Positions 13,201-24,080 of a DNA stretch of 64,000 bases are shown here, piece by piece (position 1 is the first letter of the stretch; every line of letters begins with the position of its first letter). The position numbers and the translations under genes are program-made. Below the pieces are notes generated by a model that saw only the letters and a program-made list of their open reading frames with translations, did not search any database and was not told where the DNA came from. The stretch is from Lytechinus variegatus (taxonomy: Eukaryota > Echinodermata > Echinoidea > Temnopleuroida > Toxopneustidae). The DNA lies in the NCBI RefSeq assembly GCF_018143015.1, contig NC_054750.1, positions 6,493,501 through 6,557,500 of the forward strand, given 5' to 3'.

Positions 13201-16200
13201 AAAATATAAATAAGTGCGATTTTCGGCATGACATTGTCTCTCCAGGACAGCGTGTAAGCTTTTTGGAAGAGTGCTTCTTCAAGGTTCAAGGTCTTGTAAA
13301 AAGTCATGTGACGTTGCGATACTACCAGTATACAAATTTCGTCTCAAAAGTTGCGTGATACTTCAAAGAAAAAGTCATAAAAGTTTGCGGCCCTAACTTT
13401 TTGCATTTTGGAAATATTGCGCGAAGCGTCGAGGGGGGCCATCATGCCCCCCCCCACTCCTTTTTTATTTAGGGTTAATACTCAATTTTATAATAATGCC
13501 CAGGGGGGAGGGCCACTTACATTGACGAGTGGATACCATGCGCGGCCAAAAAACACATAAAAAGAAGGCAGTGTATACAGCCACACGCGTGTGTCTTTAC
13601 CATCCAGCCACACGCGTGTGGTTATATCCAGAACACCTATCTGTGGATACCGCCACACGCCGCCAGTAATAACAGTAAAACGCGTATGTAGGTCTGACCG
13701 TCTATATCACGATCAAAATAACCTCATTTCTTCATTAAATTCTTACATTCTAAACCACTCTGATTTCTTTAAATCATTTCAATTTCATTCTCACCGTCTT
13801 CTCTCCTTGCTTTTCTTGTCTTATTACAAAAGGCCGCCTGTTAAATAGCAAATTCTCTTTTTCTACTTGTGTCGATTCTGGCTTCCTTCGCGGCGCGGTG
13901 GCAGACCCATATACAGCGTTAGCGCAGCGCAGTAGTAGACATACACAGTTTGGGTTTACGTTTGGTACGAATTATGAATATTCATAACTTAGTAGTACGT
14001 CTTGGTAGTGCTTGCATGAATATGCATGATTTCATTTTTACGATCTCCTGCTAACGATATCGATAGCCTCAGGAGATGAAATGAAAACGAATACTTAGTA
14101 GATGGATAGACAGATAAAATTTAGATAAACAGGAAACAGAGTGATAGACATATAGATAGATAGATAGATAGAAAGATAGATAGATAGATAGAAAGATAGA
14201 TAGATAGACAGAGACACCGGGGATAGTGGACAGATAGATCTGACAGAAAGACAGAATATATAGGCCTGGCATTAGAATGAAATATGAAGAAAATAAATGA
14301 ATCTATAAGTATTAGATTTATGGGTACCTACATTACTACTAAAACAAATGATTGGATAAATAAATAAATGAAGAAGTAGACCTAGGTAAACTTAGACTTC
14401 TGGTGATGGGAGAGGGTCATAATGTATATATCATAACCACTGGCGTAGCCAGGAATTTTCAACAGGAGGGGGGGGGGGGGGCAAGGAGAATGTAAATTCA
14501 AAATTCCTGGCTACGCCAGTGGTTATGATGTATACATTATGACCCTCTCCCATCACCAGAAGTCTAAGTTTACCTAGGTCTACTTTTTCATTTATTTATT
14601 TATTTATCCAATCATTTGTTTTAGTAGTAATGTAGGTACTTATAAATCTAATACTTATAGATTCATTTATTTTCTTCATATTTCATTCTAATGCCAGGCC
14701 TATATATTCTGTCTTTCTGTCAGATCTATCTGTCCACTATCCCCGGTGTCTCTGTCTATCTATCTATCTTTCTATCTATCTATCTTTCTATCTATCTATC
14801 TATCTATATGTCTATCACTCTCTGTTTCCTGTTTATCTAAATTTTATCTGTCTATCCATCTACTAAGTATTCGTTTTCATTTCATCTCCTGAGGCTATCG
14901 ATATCGTTAGCAGGAGATCGTAAAAATGAAATCATGCATATCTATGCAAGCACTACCAAGACGTACTACTAAGTTATGAATATTCATAATTCGTACCAAA
15001 CGTAAACCCAAACTGTGTATGTCAACTACTGCGCTGCGCTAACGCTGTATGGGTCTGCCACCGCGAAGGAAGCCAGAATCGACACAAGTAGAAAAAGAGA
15101 ATTTGCTATTTAACAGGCGGCCTTTTGTAACAAGACAAGAAAAGCAAGGAGAGAAGACGGTGAGAATGAAATTGAAACGATTTAAAGAAATCAGAGTGGT
15201 TTAGAATGTAAGAATTTAATGAAGAAATGAAGTTATTTTGATCGTGATATAGACGGTCAGACCTACATACGCGTTTTACTGTTATTACTGGCGGTGTGTG
15301 GCGGTATCCACAGATAGGTGTTCTGGATATAACCACACGCGTGTGGCTGGATGGTAAAGACACACGCGTGTGGCTGTATACACTGCCAATAAAAAGAATG
15401 TCTTTATCAAGATAGGGCACGTTACATACGTAACATGATAAGGGTGTCAAAAACACAAAAATAATGAAAAAAGGGTGTATCTATTTCGCTAGGAAAGCTA
15501 CGTGTTTAGGGTCGAATTTGCGGGATGATAAAACAAAATTAAAATGTTTTAAAAAGGATGTCCCTTTTCCCCCAACACTACATGTTTAGAGTCCAATTTG
15601 CACGAGGTGTAGGTGGCGCCGTATACTAAACCAAATGGTGTGTAAAGGTAAAACAGACGACCGACGGACCCGTGAAATAAAATATCGCTGTACTTGTTTA
15701 GGGGTTCATTTCTGGGGAATACTTGCCAAGAGTATCGCTTTATTTCCAATACTTGTTAAGGGTAGGGTTTCAGACGCTAATACTTGATAAGGGGTGCATT
15801 TTCCGAATATGAAAATACGTGTTTAGGGTGCTTTTCGAGACCCCATGGTCGCGCATGGTATCCACTCGTCAATGGAAGTGCCCCCCCCCGGGTAATAATG
15901 TCATAATAAAAATAGTCTCTAAGAAATTTTACAGAGATGCAGATCTAATAACTGAACATAAAATTATCAAACATGTCAGTTAGCCAAATTTTTTATACCT
16001 GAATTCTTCATATTAATTCTTCACTTAAATTCTTCCTCCTCCACCACCTCCATGACGTATGTATGACCTCCATCTTCTCCGCCTTCTCCTTCCCATTTTT
16101 CTTCTTCATCATATCATAACTAAGTTCATGTTCTTCTTCTTTTCCTTCTTCTCCTTCAAGAAATTGTGGGCTTTATCAATATCATATTCATTTCGAGAAG

Positions 16201-16447
16201 TTATGATACAGATATAAATTTATGAAATCACAAATCTAAATTCTAACTTGGTTTTCAGTAAATGGGCAAGGACGGACATGGACAGTCTATAATAATGCAC
16301 CGCAGATTAAAACAAACAAGAGTCAAAGTCAGTCAAGTCTTCAGACTTCAGTTCAAGACAAGACTACAAAAAAATATGTTTTAACCACTAATCCCTTACC
16401 TTCGTCATACCTACTCCAACAACATATACTCGCTGAAGATTCGACAT
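1203..16447 (-). CDS. SCP2: Sterol carrier protein x (SCPx) 3-ketoacyl-CoA thiolase, 5' nine exons; 3' end outside the window
   Basis: This is the thiolase that, in vertebrates, cleaves branched-chain 3-ketoacyl-CoAs in peroxisomes during bile-acid and pristanic-acid oxidation. Exons in gene order are 16447-16400, 10891-10700, 9858-9730, 7389-7263, 5324-5261, 4660-4574, 4004-3854, 2702-2555 and 1310-1203. All have GT-AG borders and phases that join without a break, giving 351 residues from [16 protein letters not shown]. Thiolase landmarks are intact: NNACATGST with the nucleophile Cys85, [16 protein letters not shown] (Cys298), and [16 protein letters not shown] with His346. The rest of the thiolase domain, and the SCP2 lipid-transfer domain if this gene has one, must lie left of position 1. 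That cannot be checked here, so a thiolase-only form is possible. Intron 1 is long (5.5 kb) because of a palindromic transposon. Confidence 0.95.
3640..3840 (-). mobile_element. 5'-truncated tRNA-derived SINE beside the exon 7 splice donor
   Basis: Read on the minus strand this matches the body of the SINE at 7492-7762, with the shared segments TTTATCTACATTTGC, CTCCACCCAGGT and GTACCCGGTA, and ends in an ATT-rich tail. The tRNA-like head is missing. The homologous part begins only about 13 bases after the donor of SCPx exon 7 (exon end 3854), in the same orientation as the gene. Confidence 0.7.
3972..4345 (-). repeat. Five tandem copies of the SCPx exon 7 acceptor and exon start
   Basis: Units of about 75-90 bp, each containing a form of AAGATGGCYGCYGCTGC (minus strand GCAGCRGCRGCCATCTT), repeat from the true exon 7 edge outward into intron 6. 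The unit covers the polypyrimidine tract, the AG acceptor and the codons for [11 protein letters not shown]. Copy 1 (3972-4010) is the functional exon edge. Copy 2 (about 4064-4140) keeps a usable AG at 4098-4097 followed by nearly identical coding bases. Copies 3 to 5 (about 4140, 4213 and 4299) are more diverged. Using the copy 2 acceptor would add 92 nt and shift the frame. Confidence 0.8.
7492..7762 (+). mobile_element. tRNA-derived SINE, near full length
   Basis: The head resembles a tRNA gene: TGGCTCAGTGG at the A box and AGTTCAAATCCCACCA at the B box, with GTGTTG able to pair with CAGCAC as an acceptor stem. A unique body with CTCCACCCAGGT and GTACCCGGTA follows, then an ATT-repeat tail. 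Related copies on the minus strand lie at 3640-3840, 58940-59065 and 59880-60050. It sits in SCPx intron 3. Confidence 0.8.
10999..11799. mobile_element. TTAA-flanked miniature element, family 1, copy A
   Basis: Both ends are bordered by TTAA (10995-10998 and 11800-11803). The termini AGGGGAAGTTCACCCT and AGGGTGAACTTCCCC are inverted, and the similarity extends inward for about 90 bp (TTTACAATAAACTTTTTGTC on one side, GTTTATTGTAAAACTAGC on the other). No transposase is encoded. TTAA target use is typical of the piggyBac superfamily, but the ends do not start CCCTAG or CCCWTT, so that assignment is tentative. Relatives lie at 42276-42772 and 59108-59262. Confidence 0.8.
13499..15892. mobile_element. 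Palindromic (foldback-type) transposon with 8-bp target duplication
   Basis: Identical flanks TAATAATG (13491-13498 and 15893-15900) enclose a near-perfect inverted repeat. The arms meet at about 14458-14510, around a G-rich spacer bordered by CTGGCGTAGCCAGGAATT and its inverse. The outer ends read GGGCCACTTACATTGACGAG and, inverted, GGGCACTTCCATTGACGAG. The right arm carries about 450 bp (15390-15845) absent from the left arm, with seven variants of TACTTGTTAAGGGT. Each arm also carries a GATA/TATC microsatellite (14150-14215 and 14755-14815) and paired CACACGCGTGTG palindromes. Short open frames of 85 and 116 codons in the arms mirror each other and look non-coding. It is inserted in SCPx intron 1. 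Confidence 0.85.
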
Positions 16448-16589
16448 CACTGCTGCAATATTCTGTAACAACTAAAATGAAGATATCCAGGAAAAATCCA
16501 ACTTGATGCGAGAAGACAAACAGTAGTTGGCTAGGGCTGTATGATGCGGCAGGAAGGCACTCAACGTACGGTAAACGGCCGGCTGGCTG

Positions 16590-16740
16590 GCCTGGCTGAA
16601 ACAACCCGAGTACTGTGCACTGTGCCTGCGCAGACCAATACTAGGGCCATAACTAGGGCCCTGTTGTCACGTGATACACGGGGGAGGGGCGGGGTGTGAC
16701 TGAAATATGGGGCGGGGCCGGGGCTGGGTTTTGTTGGTTT
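16590..16740 (-). promoter_or_regulatory. GC-rich putative promoter of SCPx
   Basis: About 150-300 bases upstream of the SCPx start codon the base composition turns GC-rich. Visible motifs are an NRF1-like half site (CCTGCGCAG at about 16627), an E-box TCACGTGA (about 16668) and two GC boxes (GGGGCGGGGTGTG, GGGGCGGGGCC, 16686-16725). No TATA box is apparent, as expected for a housekeeping gene. The transcription start was not located. Confidence 0.45.
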
Positions 16741-16778
16741 CCGAGTTTGTTATGGTATTAAATGTACAAACATAGGCT

Positions 16779-16986
16779 CAGGAGCGGATCCAGGCTTTTC
16801 CAAAGGGGGGAGGCAAATTTTTCGGAGGAAAAAGCAAAAAAAAAAAGTTTTCAACCACAAATTAAGGATATTTCGTACCCGAAAAAAACTGACAAGCAAA
16901 AAAAAAGTCTTCATTTAAAAAAAGAGGGCATTATTAAATTACCAAAATGGGGGCACCTGTGCCCCCCCCCCTCGGATTCGCGCCTG
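16779..16986. mobile_element. 208-bp hAT-like MITE
   Basis: A perfect 8-bp target duplication CATAGGCT (16771-16778 and 16987-16994) flanks termini CAGGAGCGGATCCAGG and, inverted, CAGGCGCGAATCCGAGG. The CAG...CTG ends and 8-bp duplication fit the hAT superfamily. The 90-codon open frame inside is a by-product of the A-rich core and not a gene. Confidence 0.75.
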
Positions 16987-17293
16987 CATAGGCTACCAGA
17001 CTTTGAGAAAACATACCAGGAGTTTACTGAATAAATAAGTCATGACGCGATAGTACAGAATCAAATAACATCGCAAAGCTTTGTACCGTTGTAGCCTATA
17101 GATCTTCTCTAGAAACGATATCGGAAAATCTTGCCATTTTTTAAAGAACTTAGGCCTAAACTTAATCATTGCATCATTCTCTAAAGCAGCTGCTCGATGT
17201 CGGAAAAGTTATTTTATATTTACTATCATGCCCAATACTTATATTGCCTCTGTTTATAGTTCAATAAACAAATCCCAAGGGAACAAATCCAGG

Positions 17294-17440
17294 AACCCGT
17301 TTCATAAAGAGTTACAACCGTTGTAACTTTGCCATTATAGCAACTACCATGGTAACCTTGATTCTGATTGGCTGCTGGACCCTGTTGCCATGGTAGTTGC
17401 CATGATGTCGACAGTTGTAACTCTTTATGAAACGGACCCC
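17294..17440. repeat. TTTCATAAAG-type hairpin repeat
   Basis: CCGTTTCATAAAGAGTTACA at the left is inverted at the right as TGTAACTCTTTATGAAACGG, with a second inverted pair (CAACTACCATGG) inside. It belongs to a group of hairpin elements with similar ends seen at 26118, 31031, 31430, 35566, 35841, 43993 and 53554. Confidence 0.7.
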
Positions 17441-17564
17441 AGATCGTTCAATTATTTATTAATAAGGCTCAGTATTTTGTTTTTACTGTGAAACATACCA
17501 GAAAGGTCTAATTTAATTAACATTTCCATGCTGAAAGCAGGGGCCACGGAACGGTTTTTTTTAA

Positions 17565-18385
17565 ATAGGGCCTTTTCACACGTGAATCTTGAAATATCAT
17601 TCTAATGATAATTGTAATTCATCTTTAGAATCATTAGAACTTAAACAAGGAAAATTTGTACCATAATTTGAGTGAAACCTTTGTTTCGCACAAATTAAAT
17701 CACGGTTTTCGAGAGAGCGTGTGAATTAAAGGGATGGTCCGGGCTGAAAATATTTATATCTCAATACATAAAGTAGAACTGAGCAAAATACCGAAAATTT
17801 CATCAAAATCGGATTACAAATAATAAAGCTATTGAAGTTTCAAGTTTATCAATATTTTGTGAAAACAGTCGTCATGAATATTCATTAGGTGGCCGCTGAT
17901 GATGTCACATACCTACTTGTTCTTTTGTAATTTATTACATGAAATTAGGTTTATTCAATATTGTTTTCCTCCAAGAACTAGAAAAATTGGATTGACAACT
18001 GATTTAGTGCATTAGATGTTTATTGCTGCAACTTATTTCATTATAAGGGAGACATATTATTCACACAAGTATGAAATAATGAAAAAAATATGACTTTATG
18101 TAATAACATAAAAAAAGGAAAGTGGAGATGTGACATCATCAGCCCACCTAATGAATATTCATGACGACTGTTTACACAAAATATTGCTAAATTTTAATCT
18201 TCAATAACTTTATCATTTGTAATCCGATTTTGATGAAATTTTCGGCATTTTGCTCAGTGAATTCTACTCTATGTATTAAGATATAAATATTTTCAGCCCG
18301 GATCATCCCTTTAAAGGTCCGATGATTCTAAAGACGAATTGCAGTCACAATGATGATTCAAGATTTACTTGTGAAAAGGCCCTGA
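17565..18385. mobile_element. Inverted-repeat element interrupted by a TTAA element
   Basis: The outer left sequence GGGCCTTTTCACACGTGAAT and the right end (inverted GGGCCTTTTCACAAGTAAAT) match for about 70 bp, including ATCTTTAGAATCAT. The two halves are separated by the complete family 2 element at 17730-18310, so this is the older host insertion. It lies in the SCPx/FDX2 intergenic region. Confidence 0.7.
17730..18310. mobile_element. TTAA-flanked miniature element, family 2, nested
   Basis: TTAA (17726-17729 and 18311-18314) flanks termini AGGGATGGTCCGGGCTGAAA and, inverted, AGGGATGATCCGGGCTGAAA. The inverted similarity continues inward through AATATTTATATCT and a 40-bp block near the middle (CATGAATATTCATTAGGTGG and its inverse). 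It is non-coding and 581 bp long. It split an older inverted-repeat element. Confidence 0.85.
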
Positions 18386-18966
18386 ACGTAACTGTTACCC
18401 CTTACCCACAACCCGTACTATATAGCAAAAAACAAAACAAATCACCCTTTTGTCTTTTTGGACCAGTGTATATTGGAATTCCCGACCCATCAACGACTTA
18501 AAGAATCTCTAAGCATTAATGTCACTAAAATATTCATTAAAGTTTAACCTTTTACTATTAATAAATTTGTCAAATATTAGTCTAAATAATGATGCTACAT
18601 GCCTATAATCATCATCATCATCATCATTATTATCAATATCATCACCATCCTCATCACCATTAATTTTCTGGTATTTTTACTACAAACTTTTCATCAGGGG
18701 TGCACTTCCCTCGGATTCTGAAACGACTATAGCTCAATAAAATTTCGGATTAACCAATTTCCGACAAAAACCTCCTAACAGTTAGGTGTACTTTGTCATT
18801 TAGTAATTTCTCTGTTCTCAAATCCTGTCCGTCGCCAAGTGAAAACTCCCTATTTTCTGATGTTGCCCGGGGATGTTGCAAAACCAATAAAACTATGCCT
18901 CCCAAGGGAAGTCCCAAGGTCCCAAGGCATCGAGCTCCCTCTTCGTCGAACTCGTCTAGTTTCAAG

Positions 18967-21900
18967 ATGGCGCTGCCCATGAAGCAACTTGTCTGCCAGT
19001 TTCATAAGATTTTACCAGTTATCATACGCTCGTTGTACACAAAACCAGCGAATATAACTCAATTTCAATCGATCAGAAGCAATAGCCACCCGAAGATCAC
19101 CCGTTCTGTGGTTGGTTCACGACATATTCATGCTTCTATTGGTACGTATTTCTGCCTTTTTTGTATGAAAGTTCGATCGTGTCCCAACCATAGGAATTGG
19201 TGTTGGGTTTACTTTTAGTACGACCTTTCACCTCTTTATTCCAGTGCAGTGCATAGATTATCGTGAAATAATGAGCGATAGGTCAAATACCCATCAAATA
19301 TTATTATGTTATTTTAACTGAGAATATTATCAGTAGACTAGTAGAGACTATGAGTGACAAGAAAAGAAAAGTCATGCTTCATAGTTCATCAAAAAAAAAA
19401 TTGTCATTGTTGTTGTTGACTTGTAAACATTTTTTTTTTCGTTTATTTTTGTACTTTTATTAGCTGGTGGACTAAGGCACGGCGATTACGAGTATCAAGA
19501 GCCAAAGTCTCCTGAGGATATGTAAGTTTACCCAATACTTACTTGATGTAGTAATCCCTACATGCCCTAGTATGAGTAAGAATAAGATTTCCCTTCCTTA
19601 GGCTTTTTACAGAAATCATCCCATTCCAGCAGACTAATGCCATTCCATGGCATGGGTTGATGAAGTATTTCTTCTTATAAAATTCTAAATGAGAGATTCA
19701 TGTACATTTTAGTTCAGGGACAAGAATTCTACAGCTAACTCATGAATAAAAGGCATATTGCTCAATAAGTTAGCCCATCACATAAAAGATAAGAGCCTTG
19801 AAGTTGTTTTCTTTTATCTAGCAGAACAAACACAATAAGCAAAGGCAAAAAATAACTATACAGCATGAAGATCAGTAACAACAATTACAAAAGTATATGA
19901 TAAGAATTGCAAACCACTTCATTTAATTTTAAAGACAGGGATGGTGACTTGTAGACTTAAGTCTGAATTCAGACTTTTTAAACTTCTTATCAGCCATAGA
20001 AAAAAATTGGGTCATCATTGTAGATGATTTTCAGACATTTTCATCACTTCCAAGTGGCATCATTTCACAGATGAATATGAATAGCCTATTAACTCCCAAG
20101 ACCAATTGCATCATTATTTTTAGTATGAACAAATTCATTTTATTCATATTTTAAAAACATTTCTTTTGCAAGAAAAATGTGTAGATGATAGTTTTGATTG
20201 CTGCAACTTTGTACAATTATCGTACACAAAAATCAAAATGTCAATATGTGACATGGCATTTTTATATTCAAATGATTATTAATCAAATAATGGATTATTC
20301 ATGTGAACAAACATTATATAATTGTAAGTATGAATTTGAATTTATCAACACACTTCATTCACTTGACATGAACATTTTACAATATATACAGTGATAACAT
20401 AAATGTAATGTTAGATGCTTAGAATAATATAAAATACAATGTTTTCTCTGCCCTTATAGAGTGAATATCACCTATGTGACAAAAGATGATGAGAGGATAG
20501 AAGTGAAAGGAAAGGTTGGAGACAATGTCATGTATTTGGCACACAGATATGGTATTGAAATAGAAGGTGAGATTTTAATGCCTTTTTATTAAGGGCATCC
20601 TGACTATAGGGTGATTTTAAGAAAAGCAGAAAAAATAAGGAAAATAGTTTTTAGATTTTATGAAAATCTATAAAAGAGCTATGAAGTTTTTAAGTTTTTT
20701 ATTTTTGAAATCATATGCGAGCAGATCTCCCATAATTTGTGTCTATTTTTTAATGGGTCATGATGAATAAAAATATTTCTCTCATAGAAGGTGATATTAA
20801 TTGATGATTTATTCATAGCAAAAATAAAACCCCCTTCAATTTTTTTTTAGAAAATGGCATTTTGGGATATTTATATCTCACATATGCAGTCGTTGCTTGT
20901 TTGTGACTTCACAAAAAACATAAATAGCTCAGTTATTCTTTGACAGATTTTAATTAAACCTTCACCAATATTTTTTTGTACTTTTATTGAAACCAACATA
21001 TTTTCAGGGTTTAGTTCCCTTTAATTATAATCAAGAGATGAGATTGTATTTCTGTTTAAGCAGGTCTTGCCTTTCATTGTCATTGTAAATTTGAAAGAAA
21101 ATTAAAATCCTTTGGAAGTTTGAATATTTCCATGGTTGAACTAAGGATTGCCAGTGAAGGAAAAGACGGAAACATAGATGGAAATAAAGACCAGTGGAGT
21201 TTTTTAAAATTGTTTAGGGGCTGAATCATGAATATTTGGTACACTATTTCTTAAAGATTGCAGGTGAGTAATGATACGATTGTGCTCCAAGATATTGATA
21301 TTTCAAAAATTTCATCATAGATGTATGAATGTAAGAGTCTAATTGATGAAATATTGCAGGAATTTTGTTATTAGACTGTGAAATACAGTGATTTTTTTAA
21401 AGAACACAAATAATTTTTTTTCTATTGGTGGGACTTGGACTTAAGTTCTAAACCCTCATCTACTTTCAGAATTCTAATTTGATTTTTCCTTTTGAATTTT
21501 CTATCAGGTGCCTGTGAAGCTTCTCTTGCTTGCTGTACGTGTCATGTTATCTTACCAGATTCATATTATGATATGCTACCTGAATCAACAGAAGAGTAAG
21601 TTGACAACATTCTCACCTCGTTCTAAATCCATACATTATTATTAATGAAGTTATATTATAAGTGGATATAGTTTCAGGGTGCCAAAGAGTTCATTTTAAT
21701 CATTTATGTTCAATAGATCTGTGTGATCTGATATTTCTTGCTTACTTTTTAAATGGTAATTATTTATGACAACTTAAAAGCTTACAAGAAATGACAACTT
21801 CATGAAATCAGATATAGCATCAAAGCAAGAGGTATTACATGCAAACCTTGTGTATTTCAGCACTGCGATTTGCAAATATAGGGTTACCTATACTAAATAG

Positions 21901-23250
21901 ACTACGAAATAATGATTTTTTTCTGTAAAAATCATCATATTTAACTTTCTAAAGAATAAATAAAAACTAGTGTAGTAGGGTTCACGGTAAACCATGTATC
22001 TTTCTTGGGCAAGTGTTGGTCCTGAAAAGGACCACCCAAACTAGTTTAAGTTAAATTTTCTTTGAATTTTCTTCAATTATTTTGTTCATCATAATGATCA
22101 TATATAAGCTGTTTTGCAGACATAATATAATTGCTCCTGGCAAGATTAGAAAATGTTGCTAAGTAGCTATAATAATTATGTAATGTTATTTTTTTCAGGG
22201 AGGAAGACATGTTGGATCTGGCCCCTTTTCTAACATCAACATCAAGATTAAGTAAGTTGCCAGCAATCACCTTTAATAGTGTAGTATAGAAAAAATGAGT
22301 CTTCAAAGTTTGAAAGGCAGAAATTAACCATGATTTGACTTTAAAAATCAGAGCTAAAAGGTACTACTTGTCACCTATGTCGGTGATATATCATGAAAAA
22401 TTAAGCCCAGGAAAAAAATTACACCCCAAAACCGCCCTTTACTGATTAAAAAGGTTAAAAACAATTACTGAAAACACCATCTTAATTTCATACCATACAC
22501 TAATATGTGTTGTATTAATATCAAGAGGCGTCGATCCTGGGGGGGCAGGGGGGGGTGATCGCCCCACCAATGAAAATATTGCGGGGGGGCAAACATATCA
22601 TTTTGCCCCCCTAATAATTCCGGATATGCATTTAAAAAAAAAACAAGATTGTAATGTTCAGCAAGCGAGATTGAGATACACAACTCGTTCTTTATTTAAA
22701 ATCGTGCTCAAAATGTCCGCTTTTCAGATTGGAATATAAAAATTTTCAGCCCGCGCTTCGCGCTCGCATCATTCTGTAGCAATAACCCATACTTTTCATG
22801 ATTAAATAGGTGAATGTAATATGTCCCGTTTTCAGTTCTAAGCCTCAAAAGAACTCCTGCTTTGATTTGCAATCATCTTTTCTTGGATATATATCTTGTT
22901 CTTTATCAAAAACGTCCATTAAACTGTCATTTTTTCAGATCGAAATATCAAAATTTCGGCAGCTCACGCTTCGCGCTCTCATCTATTCTTCTCTTAGATA
23001 CAAATCTTAATCATTGGTACCAAAAATGCTTAGAATATCAAGTTTTCAGGTCAGAATATAAAGAAATTTCAGCTCACTCTCGGCACTCGTACTATCTGTG
23101 TAGTGAGACATGTATCCTCCTCATGAGTTACTAGAAACTGTCCCTAAACAGGCACACTTTTCCTGTCAGTATACTAAAAAAAATCAGCTCGCGCTTCACG
23201 CTCCCATTAATTTGTTGGTGAGATACGTGTCTGTGTCTCATAAGTCATAT

Positions 23251-23284
<34 letters not shown>

Positions 23285-24080
23285 ATGTATGTATATATAT
23301 ATATGTGTGTGTGTGTGTGGGTGGGTGTTTTGTACGATCGAGCGCCTTTGGATCGTTAATGATTTTGTCCCCCCCAATCTGAAAAATGGATCGACGCCCC
23401 TGTTAATATCTCAAGGAGATCCAATAAATGACTTTTTTTTTCAGTCACAACTATCTTGAAATTGTCTGCATGAATTTCATTTTTCCTGGGAGTTTTTTTC
23501 ATTCATAAATGAAAGTTCAGTATTTATTTTAATTAAGACCCTTGATATGAGATACATGTATATGTCAAATTTATTGGTACAAGATACTTGTAATCAAGTG
23601 TGGCCTTATATTTTCTGACCATTTTCCTATTTCTTATCATATAAATGACAATTTGTCTACAACCTGAGTGCTTGAGTTTGAAGAAAGCAGTATTATGTAG
23701 GAGATATCATTATCAGAAGTTCTTAGTCGAAGTGAATTGAATTGAAAATATTTATTGTCCATTAAAGAAGTTCATTTCACATCAGGTTTTCACATTACAA
23801 AAGCACATTATAAATAGATATTGTGCTGCAAAAATTGCAATTTTTTGAGAGTACAAATATATTTATCACTTTTGAAATCAAATTTTCCCTTGAAAACATT
23901 TTTGTGTGTTGCTATTTCTTTCTTTCATTCATTCTTGCTTGCATGCGTGCCTTCCTTCTTTCTATCAATGCTACAGGCTGTCAAATTATTCTAAGCAAAG
24001 AGCTGGAGGGGATGGAGGTCCAGCTTCCGAAGGCAACAAGGAATTTCTATGTTGATGGCCATGTACCCCAGCCTCATTGA
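18967..24080 (+). CDS. FDX2: Mitochondrial [2Fe-2S] ferredoxin, FDX2 type, complete
   Basis: FDX2 supplies electrons to the mitochondrial iron-sulfur cluster assembly machinery, receiving them from ferredoxin reductase. The six exons are 18967-19141, 19464-19521, 20460-20566, 21508-21595, 22199-22251 and 23977-24080; all phases join, giving 194 residues (human FDX2 is about 185). The first 58 residues are rich in Arg, Ser and His with almost no acid, as in a mitochondrial presequence. Cluster ligands are Cys116, Cys122, Cys125 and Cys162 (C-x5-C-x2-C...C). The C-terminus RNFYVDGHVPQPH is diagnostic of FDX2 over adrenodoxin (FDX1). The start at 18967 has a good context (AAGATGG); an in-frame ATG at 18895 would add 24 residues. 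Intron 5 carries a hAT-like MITE. Confidence 0.95.
20593..21020. mobile_element. Probable diverged TTAA-flanked element
   Basis: TTAA occurs at both edges (20589-20592 and 21021-21024). The interior resembles family 1 elements (AAACCTTCACCAATATTTTT, and a GTGACTTCACAAA segment like GTGACGTCATAAA), but the terminal inverted repeats are badly eroded. It lies in FDX2 intron 3. Confidence 0.4.
22523..23402. mobile_element. 880-bp hAT-like MITE with GCGCTTCGCGCTC internal repeats
   Basis: An 8-bp duplication TTAATATC (22515-22522 and 23403-23410) flanks termini AAGAGGCGTCGATCC and, inverted, CAGGGGCGTCGATCC. The interior has at least four degenerate units of roughly 115-140 bp, each holding a form of TTTTCAGATCGGAATATAAA followed by CAGCTCGCGCTTCGCGCTC, then a TA/TATG microsatellite at 23245-23320. 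It has no transposase. It lies in FDX2 intron 5. Confidence 0.8.

Noticed and set aside
13591-15456. Open frames of 85 and 116 codons with near-identical translations on opposite strands
   Set aside because: They are mirror images created by the palindrome arms; the translation is low in conserved features and no domain is recognised.
18793-18966. Upstream in-frame extension of FDX2
   Set aside because: The extension lacks a strong start; the ATG at 18967 has a better context and already gives a complete mitochondrial presequence. The ATG at 18895 remains possible.
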